Positions 38,256-47,362 of a stretch of 64,000 nucleotides of DNA are shown here, piece by piece. The notes beneath the pieces are model-generated. The model searched no databases. It was not told where the DNA came from and saw only the letters and a list, made by a program, of their open reading frames with translations. Source of the DNA: Staphylococcus durrellii (GTDB taxonomy: Bacteria; Bacillota; Bacilli; Staphylococcales; Staphylococcaceae); assembly GCF_015594545.1 (NCBI RefSeq), contig NZ_JADIIO010000001.1:2418001-2482000 (forward strand). The letters are read 5' to 3'. The first letter of the stretch is position 1; each line of letters begins with the position of its first letter. The position numbers and the translations under genes are program-made.

Positions 38256-39443
38256 TTATTTTACATTTAATGTCTGTTCTATCGTTTTATTTTTACCAGC
38301 GCCAGCACCAAATATCATAATAGCAAGTGCAGTAATTAATAATATACTTAGTGAGAGTATCCAACTGCCTGAAATATCGTGTAAGATACCGAAGAACAAT
38401 GGCCCTATGGCCGCAAATAAGTAGCCTACCGATTGAGACATGCCAGATAGTTTAGCAGCCGTCGTACCGTGCTCTGCTCTTAAACTGAAAAATGTATTCA
38501 CAAGACCGAAGGCTAACCCGCTAGCAATACCAATTAAGATAGCCGCTAATAATGCCCAAGTTGGCTCAAACATCATAATAATAACACCAATCACGAACAA
38601 TGCGCCTGTACCAAACGTTAATGCGTATTGTGATTTCATTTTTGTAGCGATAATAGGTGTTATGAATGTTAGTGGTATAATGGCTAATTGTAAGATTGAT
38701 AAATATAGACCCGCCTTGTCGAGTGAGAAACCTTGGCTTTTTAAATATTCCGGTAACCAGTTTACTAATGTGTAGAATAATAGCGATTGCCCACCCATAA
38801 CGAGCGTAATTTGCCATGATAACGAGGATTTCCACACGTTTACATCAGTAGAAGCAACTTGAGATGTTTCTTCCGGTTTATTTTTTAATTGAAATACCCA
38901 AACAATCAATGCTATTAATGTAACTATGCCGATTATGCCTAAAGCTATATTATAGTGAAAATGCTTCACAAGCGGGGCCGTTGTATAAGTAGACGCGCTA
39001 CCAAAGACGTTCATAACTACCGTGTAATATCCTGTCATAATACCGATACGTAGTGGAAATTTAGCTTTGATAAAAGCTGGTGCCAAGACGTTCCCAAATG
39101 CGATACCAATGCCTAGTAATACTGTACCAATATATAACCATGAAACATGCGTAATTGATCTAACAACGATGCCGATAAAAATAAGAATCAACGCAATGAA
39201 TATCGTCTTCTCTAAACCTAAATGTCGACTCGTTTTAGCCGCAAATAATGAAACGATAGAGAATGCCAACAACGGTACAATAGTTATAAAGCTGACTGCC
39301 GTATTAGATAACATTAATTCGTCTTTTATATGAGGTAATGCTATGCCTATTGATGTGATAGGCGCCCTTAAATTAGCCGCTACAAGTAATATAGCTATAA
39401 ATAACAACCAATTCATTTTAGTGTGAGCTGTATCTTGTTTCAT
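38256..39443 (-). CDS. CynX/NimT-family MFS transporter
   Basis: The 395-residue protein has twelve membrane segments. Family-typical blocks include AANLRAPITSIGIALPHIKDE near the start, IGIAFGNVLAPAFIKAKFP, and SGMSQSVGYLFAAIGPLFFG near the end; these resemble cyanate/nitroimidazole-type permeases CynX and NimT. It is divergent from an XRE-cupin regulator 79 bp away, which probably controls it. AGGAGGAC precedes the ATG. The substrate is unknown; many relatives export small drugs or amides. Confidence 0.87.
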   Translation of the reverse strand: MKQDTAHTKMNWLLFIAILLVAANLRAPITSIGIALPHIKDELMLSNTAVSFITIVPLLAFSIVSLFAAKTSRHLGLEKTIFIALILIFIGIVVRSITHVSWLYIGTVLLGIGIAFGNVLAPAFIKAKFPLRIGIMTGYYTVVMNVFGSASTYTTAPLVKHFHYNIALGIIGIVTLIALIVWVFQLKNKPEETSQVASTDVNVWKSSLSWQITLVMGGQSLLFYTLVNWLPEYLKSQGFSLDKAGLYLSILQLAIIPLTFITPIIATKMKSQYALTFGTGALFVIGVIIMMFEPTWALLAAILIGIASGLAFGLVNTFFSLRAEHGTTAAKLSGMSQSVGYLFAAIGPLFFGILHDISGSWILSLSILLITALAIMIFGAGAGKNKTIEQTLNVK

Positions 39444-39522
39444 ATAAATGTCCTCCTACTAGTTCAAAAACAACACACTAAATGGTACAATATGTTCGAT
39501 ATGAAGTAAAGGACTGATTTTT

Positions 39523-40068
39523 ATGAGTAATATTCAAAATGTCATTGCATGTAATTTAATGGCCTATCGCAAGAAAAATCAATTAAGTTTGGATAAGATG
39601 TCAAAGCTTACCAATGTGAGTAAAAATATGTTAAGCCAGATCGAAAGAGGAGAATCTAATCCTACAATAACAACTTTATGGAAGATTGCTAACGGTTTAC
39701 ATCTATCCCTTTCAGAACTGACTACTCAACAGCAAGATAACGTTAACTTTATCGATAGTACAGATATCTTGCCTATTGAAGATGATAATGTCGTTGTCTA
39801 CCCTTATTTTCCATATGATAAATCCAGACAATTCGAAATGTTTAAGATGGAAATACAGCCTGGTTGTGAGAAGGCTTCGGAAGGTCATCATTTAAACTCC
39901 GAAGAATTTATCATTGTAAATAAAGGCATGTTAACCATTATTGTAAATGATGAGGTATATAATATTGATGAAACACAGGCTTTACGTTTTAATAGCGATA
40001 TCCCCCACACTTATCAAAATAATACCACTGAATTAATTACCTTTACTGCGACAGTTTATTATCAATAA
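39523..40068 (+). CDS. XRE-family regulator with C-terminal cupin domain
   Basis: A 181-residue two-domain protein. Residues 1-65 form an XRE helix-turn-helix (LDKMSKLTNVSKNMLSQIERGESNPTITTLWKIA, given here as a family pattern). Residues 100-178 form a cupin (EGHHLNSEEFIIVNKG, DIPHTYQNNT). Such regulators often sense a small ligand bound in the cupin and control one adjacent transporter. It is divergent from the CynX-like transporter with a 79-bp shared promoter, which supports that role. No clear palindrome was identified there. Confidence 0.9.
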   Translation: MSNIQNVIACNLMAYRKKNQLSLDKMSKLTNVSKNMLSQIERGESNPTITTLWKIANGLHLSLSELTTQQQDNVNFIDSTDILPIEDDNVVVYPYFPYDKSRQFEMFKMEIQPGCEKASEGHHLNSEEFIIVNKGMLTIIVNDEVYNIDETQALRFNSDIPHTYQNNTTELITFTATVYYQ

Positions 40069-40140
40069 CTAGGCTTCAAAATTGTAAAAAGCACCCTGTT
40101 TATAATAATGAGGATGCTAATTTGTATATACATATAAAAA

Positions 40141-40174
40141 TGGTTGATTAGCTTATTCTACAACTAATCAACCA
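40141..40174. terminator. Bidirectional terminator between XRE-cupin and FecB-like genes
   Basis: TGGTTGATTAG...CTAATCAACCA with a short loop, flanked by A/T runs, lies between two convergent genes. Confidence 0.85.
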
Positions 40175-40197
40175 CTTCATTATTTATATATTAAAAA

Positions 40198-41055
40198 CTA
40201 TTCTTTTAGGTTAGCTAATGTTTCGATAATATCTTCAGAAGCCACTAAGCCACGTAATTTAGCCCATTCATCTCTGTTTACAAAGTGAACTCTATTATTT
40301 TTCACAGCATCAATGTCATCCCATTGGTTACTATTTTGAAGTTTATTCAAGTCATCGTCATCACTATCTTCAACCATGACAATTAATCTTTCTGGATTAA
40401 CGTCAGCTAATTGTTCATATGACATTTCTAAATAATCCGCTTCTCTATACGCTGGCAATTTATCTGCGATTTTGTCATTAAGTGCATTTTTAAAACCTAA
40501 TTTACCTAAAAATTCACCTACATACGTTTTTGCCGAATGCGCAGTCACACCTTGTTCAGATACTACGACAGCTAATGTTTCTTTATTCTTATCAATAGAA
40601 ATTTGATTATTATAGTTATTTACTAAGTCTTGATGGCTGTCTAAACGTTCTTTAGCCTCTTTAGATTTAGAAACAGCAGTACCTATACGTTGGAATACTT
40701 CTAATGTTTCTTGATATCCTGCATCAAAACTGCTAAATAAAATCGTAGGTGCAATTTCACTTAATTCATCATATATATCTTTATGACGCTCAGCATCTCC
40801 AATAATTACTTGTGGAGCTGCAGAACGAATTGATTCAAAATCTGGATCGATACGAGTACCAACTGATACATAGTCACCAACTTCTTCTTGGATTGGTGAT
40901 ATTAAATTCGTACTGTCATTATCATCAGCAATACCTTTAACGTTTATATCTAAAGCAACTAATGCGTCAACGAATGAAAATTCTAACGCAACTGCTGAAT
41001 TAATATTTTCTGGTAATTCAGTAGTTCCTGCATCATGCTTAAATTCGAAAGTCAT
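40198..41055 (-). CDS. FecB-type iron-siderophore-binding protein without signal peptide
   Basis: The 285-residue protein covers the full two-lobed periplasmic-binding fold (VALEFSFVDALVALDINVKGIADD; QVIIGDAERHKDIYDELSEIAPT, quoted in part; HFVNRDEWAKLRG). It starts directly at the first strand of the mature domain (MTFEFKHDAGTTEL). No signal peptide or lipobox cysteine exists, and a stop codon closes the frame 15 bases before the start. AAAGGAGG is well placed, so this is the real start. Relatives are surface lipoproteins for ferric citrate or siderophores; this one would stay in the cytosol. No permease or ATPase gene is adjacent. A Fur-like half-site lies upstream. Confidence 0.82.
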   Translation of the reverse strand: MTFEFKHDAGTTELPENINSAVALEFSFVDALVALDINVKGIADDNDSTNLISPIQEEVGDYVSVGTRIDPDFESIRSAAPQVIIGDAERHKDIYDELSEIAPTILFSSFDAGYQETLEVFQRIGTAVSKSKEAKERLDSHQDLVNNYNNQISIDKNKETLAVVVSEQGVTAHSAKTYVGEFLGKLGFKNALNDKIADKLPAYREADYLEMSYEQLADVNPERLIVMVEDSDDDDLNKLQNSNQWDDIDAVKNNRVHFVNRDEWAKLRGLVASEDIIETLANLKE

Positions 41056-41119
41056 TGTATTACCTCCTTTGATTGGTTACATAATTATTATTCCACGATG
41101 TGTGTAAGTCAAACATAGT

Positions 41120-41134
41120 TGATAATCATAAAAC
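41120..41134 (-). promoter_or_regulatory. Possible Fur box upstream of the FecB-like gene
   Basis: TGATAATCATAAAAC has one perfect Fur half (TGATAAT) and a poor second half. It lies about 65 bp before the start codon, a sensible location. Evidence is weak. Confidence 0.35.
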
Positions 41135-41163
41135 GTTGTTAAATCGCATGTTCTCAGTGTTTA

Positions 41164-41979
41164 ATCACTCCAAATCACGTCCTTTGTTCTTTTGATAATT
41201 GTCCTTAATCATTTCTGATGATACTGAAGAAACAAACATCAATATGAATAGTGTGATTATCATATATGGAATATCTTCTAAAAATACCAGTGTAAGTGCC
41301 AATCAAACATCATATGCGGAGACATGACTGCATCTAAAATTTAAGTTACAATCTCTTCAAAAACATTCTCTTTTTTGCTCAACAATAACATAATTTCATC
41401 ATTCCAATTTCCTTATGGTTTGTAAGTAACACGCCAATTTAGTTAGCTAACTCAATACCAATTCCAATTCTCAATTTTCTCTGCATAATTGCATGTTTTA
41501 ACATTGGTTATCTGTTGGTTTCCAGAAAAGTATTACAGAAGAATAGAATTAAAAATAAATGATAAACCAAGTACTTAAGTAACTTTGATTTATATCATGG
41601 GCTATAAAAACAAACATTATGATTGCCATAATCAATAAGTCAAAAACCTTAGCCACTTCAAAACCATCAATCCTTTGTTATGAATTTTTTGCCATACAAT
41701 AATTTTATTTAAAAGATGATTTTACGTAATTAAGGTTTTTCTTGGTGCTTTGATATTAATTATTTTTACTATTGCTATACTCATCATTGCGTTTTTTGCT
41801 TTGGAGAGTATATTGCTAATTGAATTATAATTTTTAATAATAAAGATATAGGCAAAATACAATTTAAAATAAATCTTATTTTAGGCCATAGATAAATATT
41901 AATCTTCCAATCAGATACTTCCTTGTTATATGCATTTATCAGACTTAATTTTATGTATACTTATGAATTTTTGAAACAT
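41164..41979 (-). pseudogene. Decayed membrane-protein genes downstream of the bacteriocin-like precursor
   Basis: Several minus-strand pieces in shifting frames carry membrane-protein-like sequence. The first begins MFQKFISIHKIK at 41979, shifts frame, and continues NKEVSDWKINIYLWPKIRF and LPISLLLKIIIQLAIYS to a stop at 41784. The second begins at 41695 (MAKNS, stop, QRIDGFEVAKVFDLLIMAII) and the last ends SSEMIKDNYQKNKGRDLE at 41164. At least three frameshifts and three stops interrupt them. Position and character fit the membrane accessory genes of a circular-bacteriocin cluster, with material deleted. Specific identities cannot be given. Confidence 0.55.
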
Positions 41980-42046
41980 ATATTCTCAAATCCCTTTTAT
42001 GTATTTTATATGTATTAAAAGTTGGGGACAAGATTGATAATTTATA

Positions 42047-42367
42047 TTACCATGGTGGTGCTTTATCATTACCTTTTTTTAATCATATATTTAATTGTCT
42101 AAATACCACCTGATGCAATTCGTCCTGCACCTGTAACACCAGCTATTGCAATTACAATTGAAGCAACTGTAGATTCTGCACTAACAAACTCTATTACTCT
42201 ACCGGCAGTTACATCTGTTACTCCAACTTTAGTTACAAAATTTGCAAATTCCATAGAACTTGAAGAATCTCTAGAGATGTCTCCAATCAATGTTCCAAAT
42301 AAAACTACTAATAAGCTAGCTACTACAAAAAACACACCGTACTTAATTAAACTTTTAGTGTTGTCAT
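42047..42367 (-). pseudogene. Broken circular (class of amylocyclicin/uberolysin) bacteriocin precursor
   Basis: Minus-strand reading: AAGGGGAG ribosome site, ATG at 42367 (MTTLK), a one-base frameshift, then SLIKYGVFFVVASLLVVLF, FVTKVGVTDVTAGRVIEFV, and SAESTVASIVIAIAGVTGAG followed by RIASGGI. A TAG comes next, then TIKYMIKK, and after removing one A from a run of seven, GNDKAPPW and a stop at 42047. The core aligns in style with amylocyclicin (LGISTAAAKKAIDIIDAAST, then IASIISLIGIVTGAG, then MIKKYGKKYAAAW), including the terminal Trp of circular bacteriocins. Three lesions make it inactive as read. The call is by recalled family pattern, not by alignment software. Confidence 0.7.
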
Positions 42368-42476
42368 GTTATACTCCCCTTATTCATCCCCTCAACTTTA
42401 TATAAAAATAATAGAATGTTATATCAATTATTTCTAAAGAACATTATTGTGCTATTATTCGTCTTAAGGAGGTTCT

Positions 42477-42677
42477 ATGATGTTAACTATATTAATAATA
42501 TTTTTATTTATTAACGGATTACCGGCTCTATATTATGGAAAAAAATATTTTAGCTTAAAGAAAAATAAAGCATCAGATAAAGAATTCAAAAATCTTTCTG
42601 AATCTATGATGAAATCAGAGAGAATAGTTCTTCCTGTTTCTATAATATTACTATTAGTTTTATACTTCATTAATTAA
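42477..42677 (+). CDS. Small two-membrane-segment protein, unrecognised
   Basis: A 66-residue ORF with TAAGGAGG seven bases before tandem ATGs. Two hydrophobic segments (LTILIIFLFINGLPALYYG and IVLPVSIILLLVLYFIN) flank a basic, charged loop (KKYFSLKKNKASDKEFKN). It is divergent from the broken bacteriocin precursor and surrounded by its decayed cluster. Size and charge would suit an immunity-type peptide, but no family resemblance supports that. It is intact, which is notable in this neighbourhood. Confidence 0.6.
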   Translation: MMLTILIIFLFINGLPALYYGKKYFSLKKNKASDKEFKNLSESMMKSERIVLPVSIILLLVLYFIN

Positions 42678-42759
42678 TATTATATTCATTTGGTTTATTA
42701 CTAAGTCTTATTAACAAACTAAAACATATACAATAAGTTTATTAAATAATAATTTTTAT

Positions 42760-43300
42760 TCATTTTAAAATATTCGATATATAAGCTCCTAAAAAACCGT
42801 ATAATAACAATATGATAAGCGCTACAAATGACCAAATAAAAGCAGATCTTTTAGATAGTTTACTAGTATAATAATATACAATCCCTATTAATAATACTTT
42901 GAAAAATAATTGTAAATCTATTACCCCCAAATATAAATCTCCTGATTTAAATATATTTAAAGTAGTTATTTTTACTGATGTTAAAGTTAAGCCAAACATT
43001 TTTTGTATTACTAAAACTATAGATTCAATATTTAATGTAACAATCATATACGATACTGAAGCAGCCCTTATAGCTTGAGTTGATGCTTTCGACTTCATGA
43101 CTCTAGATATCAAAAAAAATTGTAAATACTATTAAAGTAATTAAAAACCCTTGAATCAATCCTTGGAAAGAGTCAGTTAAACTTTTTCTCAACAATGCAC
43201 AAATAATTGAAAAAAAGAAAAACAAACAATAATCGAATTGTCCATATGGGATTTGTATGTAGTAAAGAATTTGAAAAACACAAGAAAATAGAGATAAAGT
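42760..43300 (-). pseudogene. Frameshifted four- to five-segment membrane protein (bacteriocin-cluster type)
   Basis: The downstream 117 codons (ISRVMKSKASTQAIRAASVS ... FWGFLGAYISNILK type tail, ending YGFLGAYISNILK) are open. Upstream, one base off, the reading continues through FQILYYIQIPYGQFDYCLF, IICALLRKSLTDSFQGLIQG and FLITLIVFTIF. The shift is at a run of eight T's near 43118-43125. Joined, this gives about 180 residues with four to five membrane segments, without a start codon. Multi-span proteins of this size next to the precursor gene occur in circular-bacteriocin clusters, and Yip1-type proteins look similar. The assignment is by context. Confidence 0.5.
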
Positions 43301-43430
43301 AGGTTAATCATTTTAAGGTAACATATTTCAACGTACCAGAATCGTCCATGCTTAACAATTTTCAAGTGATATAACAGCGGAGTCGTCTATCTCTTAGACG
43401 TCAATTGACGTAGAGAGGAGATGTTAATCC

Positions 43431-43526
43431 ATGCTAGAAATCCTTGTTTAGATCACTATCACAGTCATCAATAGTTGTATCATCGCGTTATTTACTCATT
43501 GGTTACGCAAGCGCGATGATAAATAG
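43431..43526 (+). pseudogene. PepA1/Fst-type toxin with nonsense codon (copy 5)
   Basis: MLEILV, stop (TAG), ITITVINSCIIALFTHWL and RKRDDK: exactly the 31-codon length of the intact toxin at 60722, but His7 (CAC) is replaced by TAG. The ribosome site (AGAGAGGAG) and the upstream leader are preserved and match the intact locus. Translation from the start would give a 6-residue peptide. Confidence 0.8.
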
Positions 43527-43544
43527 GCGACTAGCCACATCAAA

Positions 43545-43641
43545 ATCCCCTTACTACTCGCAATAGTAAGGGGATTTGATGCATAAATGCATGACATTTT
43601 TGTTTATTAAATTATAACACCATAATTATAGAGGAATTCAA
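43545..43641 (-). ncRNA. Antitoxin RNA of the copy-5 toxin locus
   Basis: On minus, TTGAAT (43636-43641) and TATAAT (43611-43616) form a promoter. The RNA then reads through a degenerate copy of the toxin start region to the hairpin AATCCCCTTACTA...TAGTAAGGGGATT (43548-43577) with a T-run. Layout is identical to the intact locus. The RNA may still be made although its target is dead. Confidence 0.65.
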
Positions 43642-43657
43642 AACTATGTTCTTACAT

Positions 43658-45577
43658 TTATTTATGATTAACTCTGGCAGCCTTTTGATTGTATATCACT
43701 CTGCCTTCTTTTTCTAACGAAAGCTTATTGACTTTTTCTCTGCTATTAGTAATTACTACAATAACTGTAGTGTCTTTATTTAAATCACTCACTTTTGAAC
43801 GATTCATTGTCGCAATTTTTTGACCTTGCTTGATTCGTTGACCTTGTTCTACAAATACTTCAAATACTTTTTCTTTAATATTTACCGTATCAATACCCAT
43901 ATGAACTAGAATCTCTAAACCACCTTCTGTTTCCAAACCAATTGCATGATTCGAATCAGAAACCAATGTAATTGTACCAGATATAGGCGCGCTCATCTCA
44001 TCTGAAGATGGTAAGATAGCAAATCCTTCACCCATCATTCTTTGAGAAAACACTGGATCATTTACAGAAGAAAGCGCAATGAGCTCACCTTCAGTTACTG
44101 CATTTAATGTATTTGCTTTTTCTTCACTCATACCTTTCTCATCTTCAACAGAAGTTGCACTGACATTTACTGTGGCAACGTCTCCATCTTTTGGAATACC
44201 GAAAAGTTGTGTGAGTACAAATCCTAATACTAATACAAAAACGCCTAAAATAATATATGTTAATAGTTGGCTGAAATCATAAATGTACATTAATGGTGAA
44301 AGTATAACAGCTAACCCATATGAATTTGCTTGAATATTAAGTAAAGCTAATATACCTCCACCAACCGATGAACATAGTAGCATAATACCTAAAGCTTTAA
44401 TGCCTGATCTTAATACGATACCAAATAGCGCAGGCTCACTTACGCCTAACAATTGGGTAATCGTTGCACTGATACCAGCTGTTTTAAATGCACTTTTTTT
44501 ACTTCGTAATGATAACGCTAAGGTAACACCTGCATTGGAGAAGCCATACATCGCACATAAAGTGATTAATGGATTAAATCCTGTTGATGCTAGCAATGAA
44601 GTCTCTACAATAATGAACATGTGATGTAAGCCTGTCATAACTGCTAATGGGTAAAAGAATCCAATTAAGAGTCCACCAATACCAAATGGTAAACCGATAA
44701 ACGTTTTAACAACGGATATGCCTCCACTTTCTATAATGTGGACGATGGGTCCCATTACAAATAATGAAAATGCCATGATAATTAAAATAACAAAGAAAGG
44801 TGTAAATATTAAATCTAGAGCATTTGGCATTACTTTTCTTAGTCGTTTTTCTACTTTTGCTCCGACAATACCCGCAAATAATGCAGTCAATATACTTCCT
44901 TGATAACCAACAATTGGGACAACGCCTGCCACCATAATAGGTTTTGCATCCCCACTTGCTACTTCATAAGCATTCGGCAATGCCGGAGACACCAACATTA
45001 ATCCTATGAGAAAGCCAATAATCGGTGTTCCACCAAATGTCTTAAATGCACTCCACGCAATAAATGCTGGTAAAAAACTAAAAGCTGTATCTGTCAATAC
45101 AGTTATTAACGTTTGAATCACACTCGGAATCATGTCAGGCGTCAATCCAAATAACGACAATACGGATTCATTAAAAATAACTCCTTTTAACCCTAGAAAC
45201 AACCCTGTAGCACCAAGTACTGGGATAATAGGTACAAAGACATCAGCTAACAATCGAATCGCGTTTTGGAGCCTGCCTTGTTTCTTTTCTTTCATTTTTT
45301 CTTTCGTAACATTTTCAAATTCATACATTTTTGCCATTTCATCATGCACATTATTAACTATACCTGTACCTAAAATAATTTGATATTGTCCACCTGTATA
45401 AAATACCCCTTTGACTTCATCAATCTCTTCTATTTTTTCATCATCTATTTTTTTACGATCTATCACAGATAACCTTAATCTCGTTGCACAATGCGTTGCA
45501 CTATCAATGTTATCCTCACCAATGACATCCACAATTTCTTCGGCTATTTTTTTATATTTATCATTTGTATTTCCCAT
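43658..45577 (-). CDS. PTS alpha-glucoside-type EIIBCA transporter
   Basis: About 639 residues in one chain: EIIB (1-85, active Cys in SATHCATRLRL), EIIC with roughly ten membrane segments (PIIPVLGATGLFLG; GLHHMFIIVETSLL; GVSEPALFGIVLR) and EIIA of the glucose type (ISGTITLVSD; GLEILVHMGIDTV with the phospho-His). The family is the glucoside/sucrose/trehalose group. I start at 45577, eight bases after AGGGG; an in-frame GTG at 45586 abuts the site. It follows a GH13 glucosidase by 25 bp under a LacI regulator. The likely cargo is an alpha-linked disaccharide such as sucrose, isomaltulose or trehalose. Confidence 0.88.
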   Translation of the reverse strand: MGNTNDKYKKIAEEIVDVIGEDNIDSATHCATRLRLSVIDRKKIDDEKIEEIDEVKGVFYTGGQYQIILGTGIVNNVHDEMAKMYEFENVTKEKMKEKKQGRLQNAIRLLADVFVPIIPVLGATGLFLGLKGVIFNESVLSLFGLTPDMIPSVIQTLITVLTDTAFSFLPAFIAWSAFKTFGGTPIIGFLIGLMLVSPALPNAYEVASGDAKPIMVAGVVPIVGYQGSILTALFAGIVGAKVEKRLRKVMPNALDLIFTPFFVILIIMAFSLFVMGPIVHIIESGGISVVKTFIGLPFGIGGLLIGFFYPLAVMTGLHHMFIIVETSLLASTGFNPLITLCAMYGFSNAGVTLALSLRSKKSAFKTAGISATITQLLGVSEPALFGIVLRSGIKALGIMLLCSSVGGGILALLNIQANSYGLAVILSPLMYIYDFSQLLTYIILGVFVLVLGFVLTQLFGIPKDGDVATVNVSATSVEDEKGMSEEKANTLNAVTEGELIALSSVNDPVFSQRMMGEGFAILPSSDEMSAPISGTITLVSDSNHAIGLETEGGLEILVHMGIDTVNIKEKVFEVFVEQGQRIKQGQKIATMNRSKVSDLNKDTTVIVVITNSREKVNKLSLEKEGRVIYNQKAARVNHK

Positions 45578-45602
45578 TACTTTCACCCCTATGAAAAGAA
45601 GA

Positions 45603-47282
45603 CTAAATCTTTATTTCTATTATTAATGCTTCATATGGTCTTAATTTAATCTTATTTTCTGTTTTTTCGACTGCTCCATAATTATCAAGAATCAACTCAT
45701 AATTCGTATTTTTAATATCAATATCATTATGTTTATTTGATAAGTTTACAATTATCTGTAATTTTGTCGTCTGGTCATTTCTAAAATAACTGATAATATT
45801 TTCGTTTGTTTCTCTATGAGCTGTAAAATTGCCATATATCAATGTTTGACTATATTTAGAATGATTTCTGAGTTGAATAAGTTCTCTATAAAAATTCAAT
45901 AATGAGCTTGAAGTATTTTCTTCAATTTGAACATTGATTGTTTTATAGTTTTCGATGAGATCAATCCAAGGCTTCGTTTTAGAAAACCCACCAAATTTTT
46001 GATCATTCCATGGTAATGGTGTTCTAGTGTTATCACGACTACGTAAATTAACAAATTCCATTGCTTGTTCTTCGGTAAACCCCTCTTCTATAGAACGGTG
46101 GAAATTATCGATACTTGATATATCATTAAACTGATCTATAGATTGGCGTTCGAAATTAGTCATTCCTAGCTCTTGCCCTTGATATATAAATGGTGTACCT
46201 CTTAAGAAAAAGTACAACATGGCAATTGCGCTACCACCCACGAAATTTTGATATGATGGGTCTTTTACTAATTTGGATAGTGCACGAGGTTGATCGTGAT
46301 TCTCTATGAAATTGGCTCCCCATCCAACTTTTTGGATAGCTTCTTGACTTTCAAATAAAAGCTTTTTATATTCTTCAGTTGTCCAGTTTGTGCGTTTAAA
46401 CCAATCACTACCAGATTCGACATCAATATCTGTATATTTAAAATCAAATATCATTGAAAAATACCCATCTTCACCAATAAAATCGGTTAATTCATCATAA
46501 TTGACACCAGGTGCCTCACCAACGGTAATACAATCAAATTTTTCGAAGGTTTGTTGTTTAAGTTCTTTTAAAAATAATTCAATACCTGGTCTATTTCTTG
46601 TCTTATGTTTACACGTTACTAAACCGTCATTACCATCTGCTGTTAGACTTTCAAAATCTTGATCCTTTTTCAAAAATGTAATTGAATCAATACGAAAACC
46701 AGCTAATCCTTTCCTTAACCACCAATTAATCATATGATATATTTCTTCTCTTAATTTTGGATTTTCAAAATTTAAGTCTGGTTGTTTTTTATCAAAAACA
46801 TGCATATAATACATATCTTCACCTACTACTTTTTCCCAGACACTTCCTCCAAATATGGATCTCCAATTATTAGGCGGCGCGCCATTTACACCTTCTTTGA
46901 AAATATAATAATCCCTATAAGGACTTGCTGGATCATTGAGGGCGGCCTCAAACCATTCATGTTCATCCGAAGTGTGATTTACTACCAAATCTAACATGAT
47001 TTTTATGTCGTATTGTTTTGCTTTATTTAGTAACGTTTCCAAATCATTTAAACTGCCAAATTCACTGTTAATATCTTTATAATCAGAAATATCATACCCG
47101 TTATCCACCATAGGTGATTTGAAAATCGGACATATCCAAATCATTGTGATTCCTAAACTATTTAAATAAGGTAATTTTTCTATAATACCGTTTATATCGC
47201 CGACACCATCATTATTTGTATCTTTAAAACTCCTTGGATAAATTTGATAGATTACTTCTTTTTGCCACCATTGTACGTTCAT
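45603..47282 (-). CDS. GH13 alpha-glucosidase (oligo-1,6-glucosidase type)
   Basis: The 559-residue protein has the GH13_31 architecture: WWQKEVIYQIYPRSFKDTN at the start, LDLVVNHTSDEH, the catalytic Asp in GFRIDSITFLKKD, the acid/base Glu in TVGEAPGVN, and FIENHDQPRALS. The region-V motif after the catalytic part is not diagnostic for trehalose-6-phosphate hydrolase. It is cytosolic and would split the phosphorylated disaccharide delivered by the adjacent PTS. It is the first structural gene; an operator palindrome lies 14 bp upstream. A GGAGGATAACA site precedes the ATG. Confidence 0.88.
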   Translation of the reverse strand: MNVQWWQKEVIYQIYPRSFKDTNNDGVGDINGIIEKLPYLNSLGITMIWICPIFKSPMVDNGYDISDYKDINSEFGSLNDLETLLNKAKQYDIKIMLDLVVNHTSDEHEWFEAALNDPASPYRDYYIFKEGVNGAPPNNWRSIFGGSVWEKVVGEDMYYMHVFDKKQPDLNFENPKLREEIYHMINWWLRKGLAGFRIDSITFLKKDQDFESLTADGNDGLVTCKHKTRNRPGIELFLKELKQQTFEKFDCITVGEAPGVNYDELTDFIGEDGYFSMIFDFKYTDIDVESGSDWFKRTNWTTEEYKKLLFESQEAIQKVGWGANFIENHDQPRALSKLVKDPSYQNFVGGSAIAMLYFFLRGTPFIYQGQELGMTNFERQSIDQFNDISSIDNFHRSIEEGFTEEQAMEFVNLRSRDNTRTPLPWNDQKFGGFSKTKPWIDLIENYKTINVQIEENTSSSLLNFYRELIQLRNHSKYSQTLIYGNFTAHRETNENIISYFRNDQTTKLQIIVNLSNKHNDIDIKNTNYELILDNYGAVEKTENKIKLRPYEALIIEIKI

Positions 47283-47295
47283 TGTTATCCTCCTC

Positions 47296-47313
47296 TATGG
47301 TATCGATACCATA
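47296..47313. promoter_or_regulatory. 18-bp palindrome, probable LacI-family operator
   Basis: TATGGTATCGATACCATA is perfectly self-complementary with the central CG typical of LacI/GalR operators. It lies directly before the glucosidase gene, downstream of the regulator gene. Confidence 0.85.
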
Positions 47314-47362
47314 TATTGTAAAATATTTAGAACAGCTATAGATATTTAAGCTGTTCTTTTGT

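Noticed and set aside
41733..41829. Plus-strand short hydrophobic ORF (IKVFLGALILIIFTIAILII).
   Set aside because: No start codon or ribosome site, and it overlaps the more convincing minus-strand remnants.
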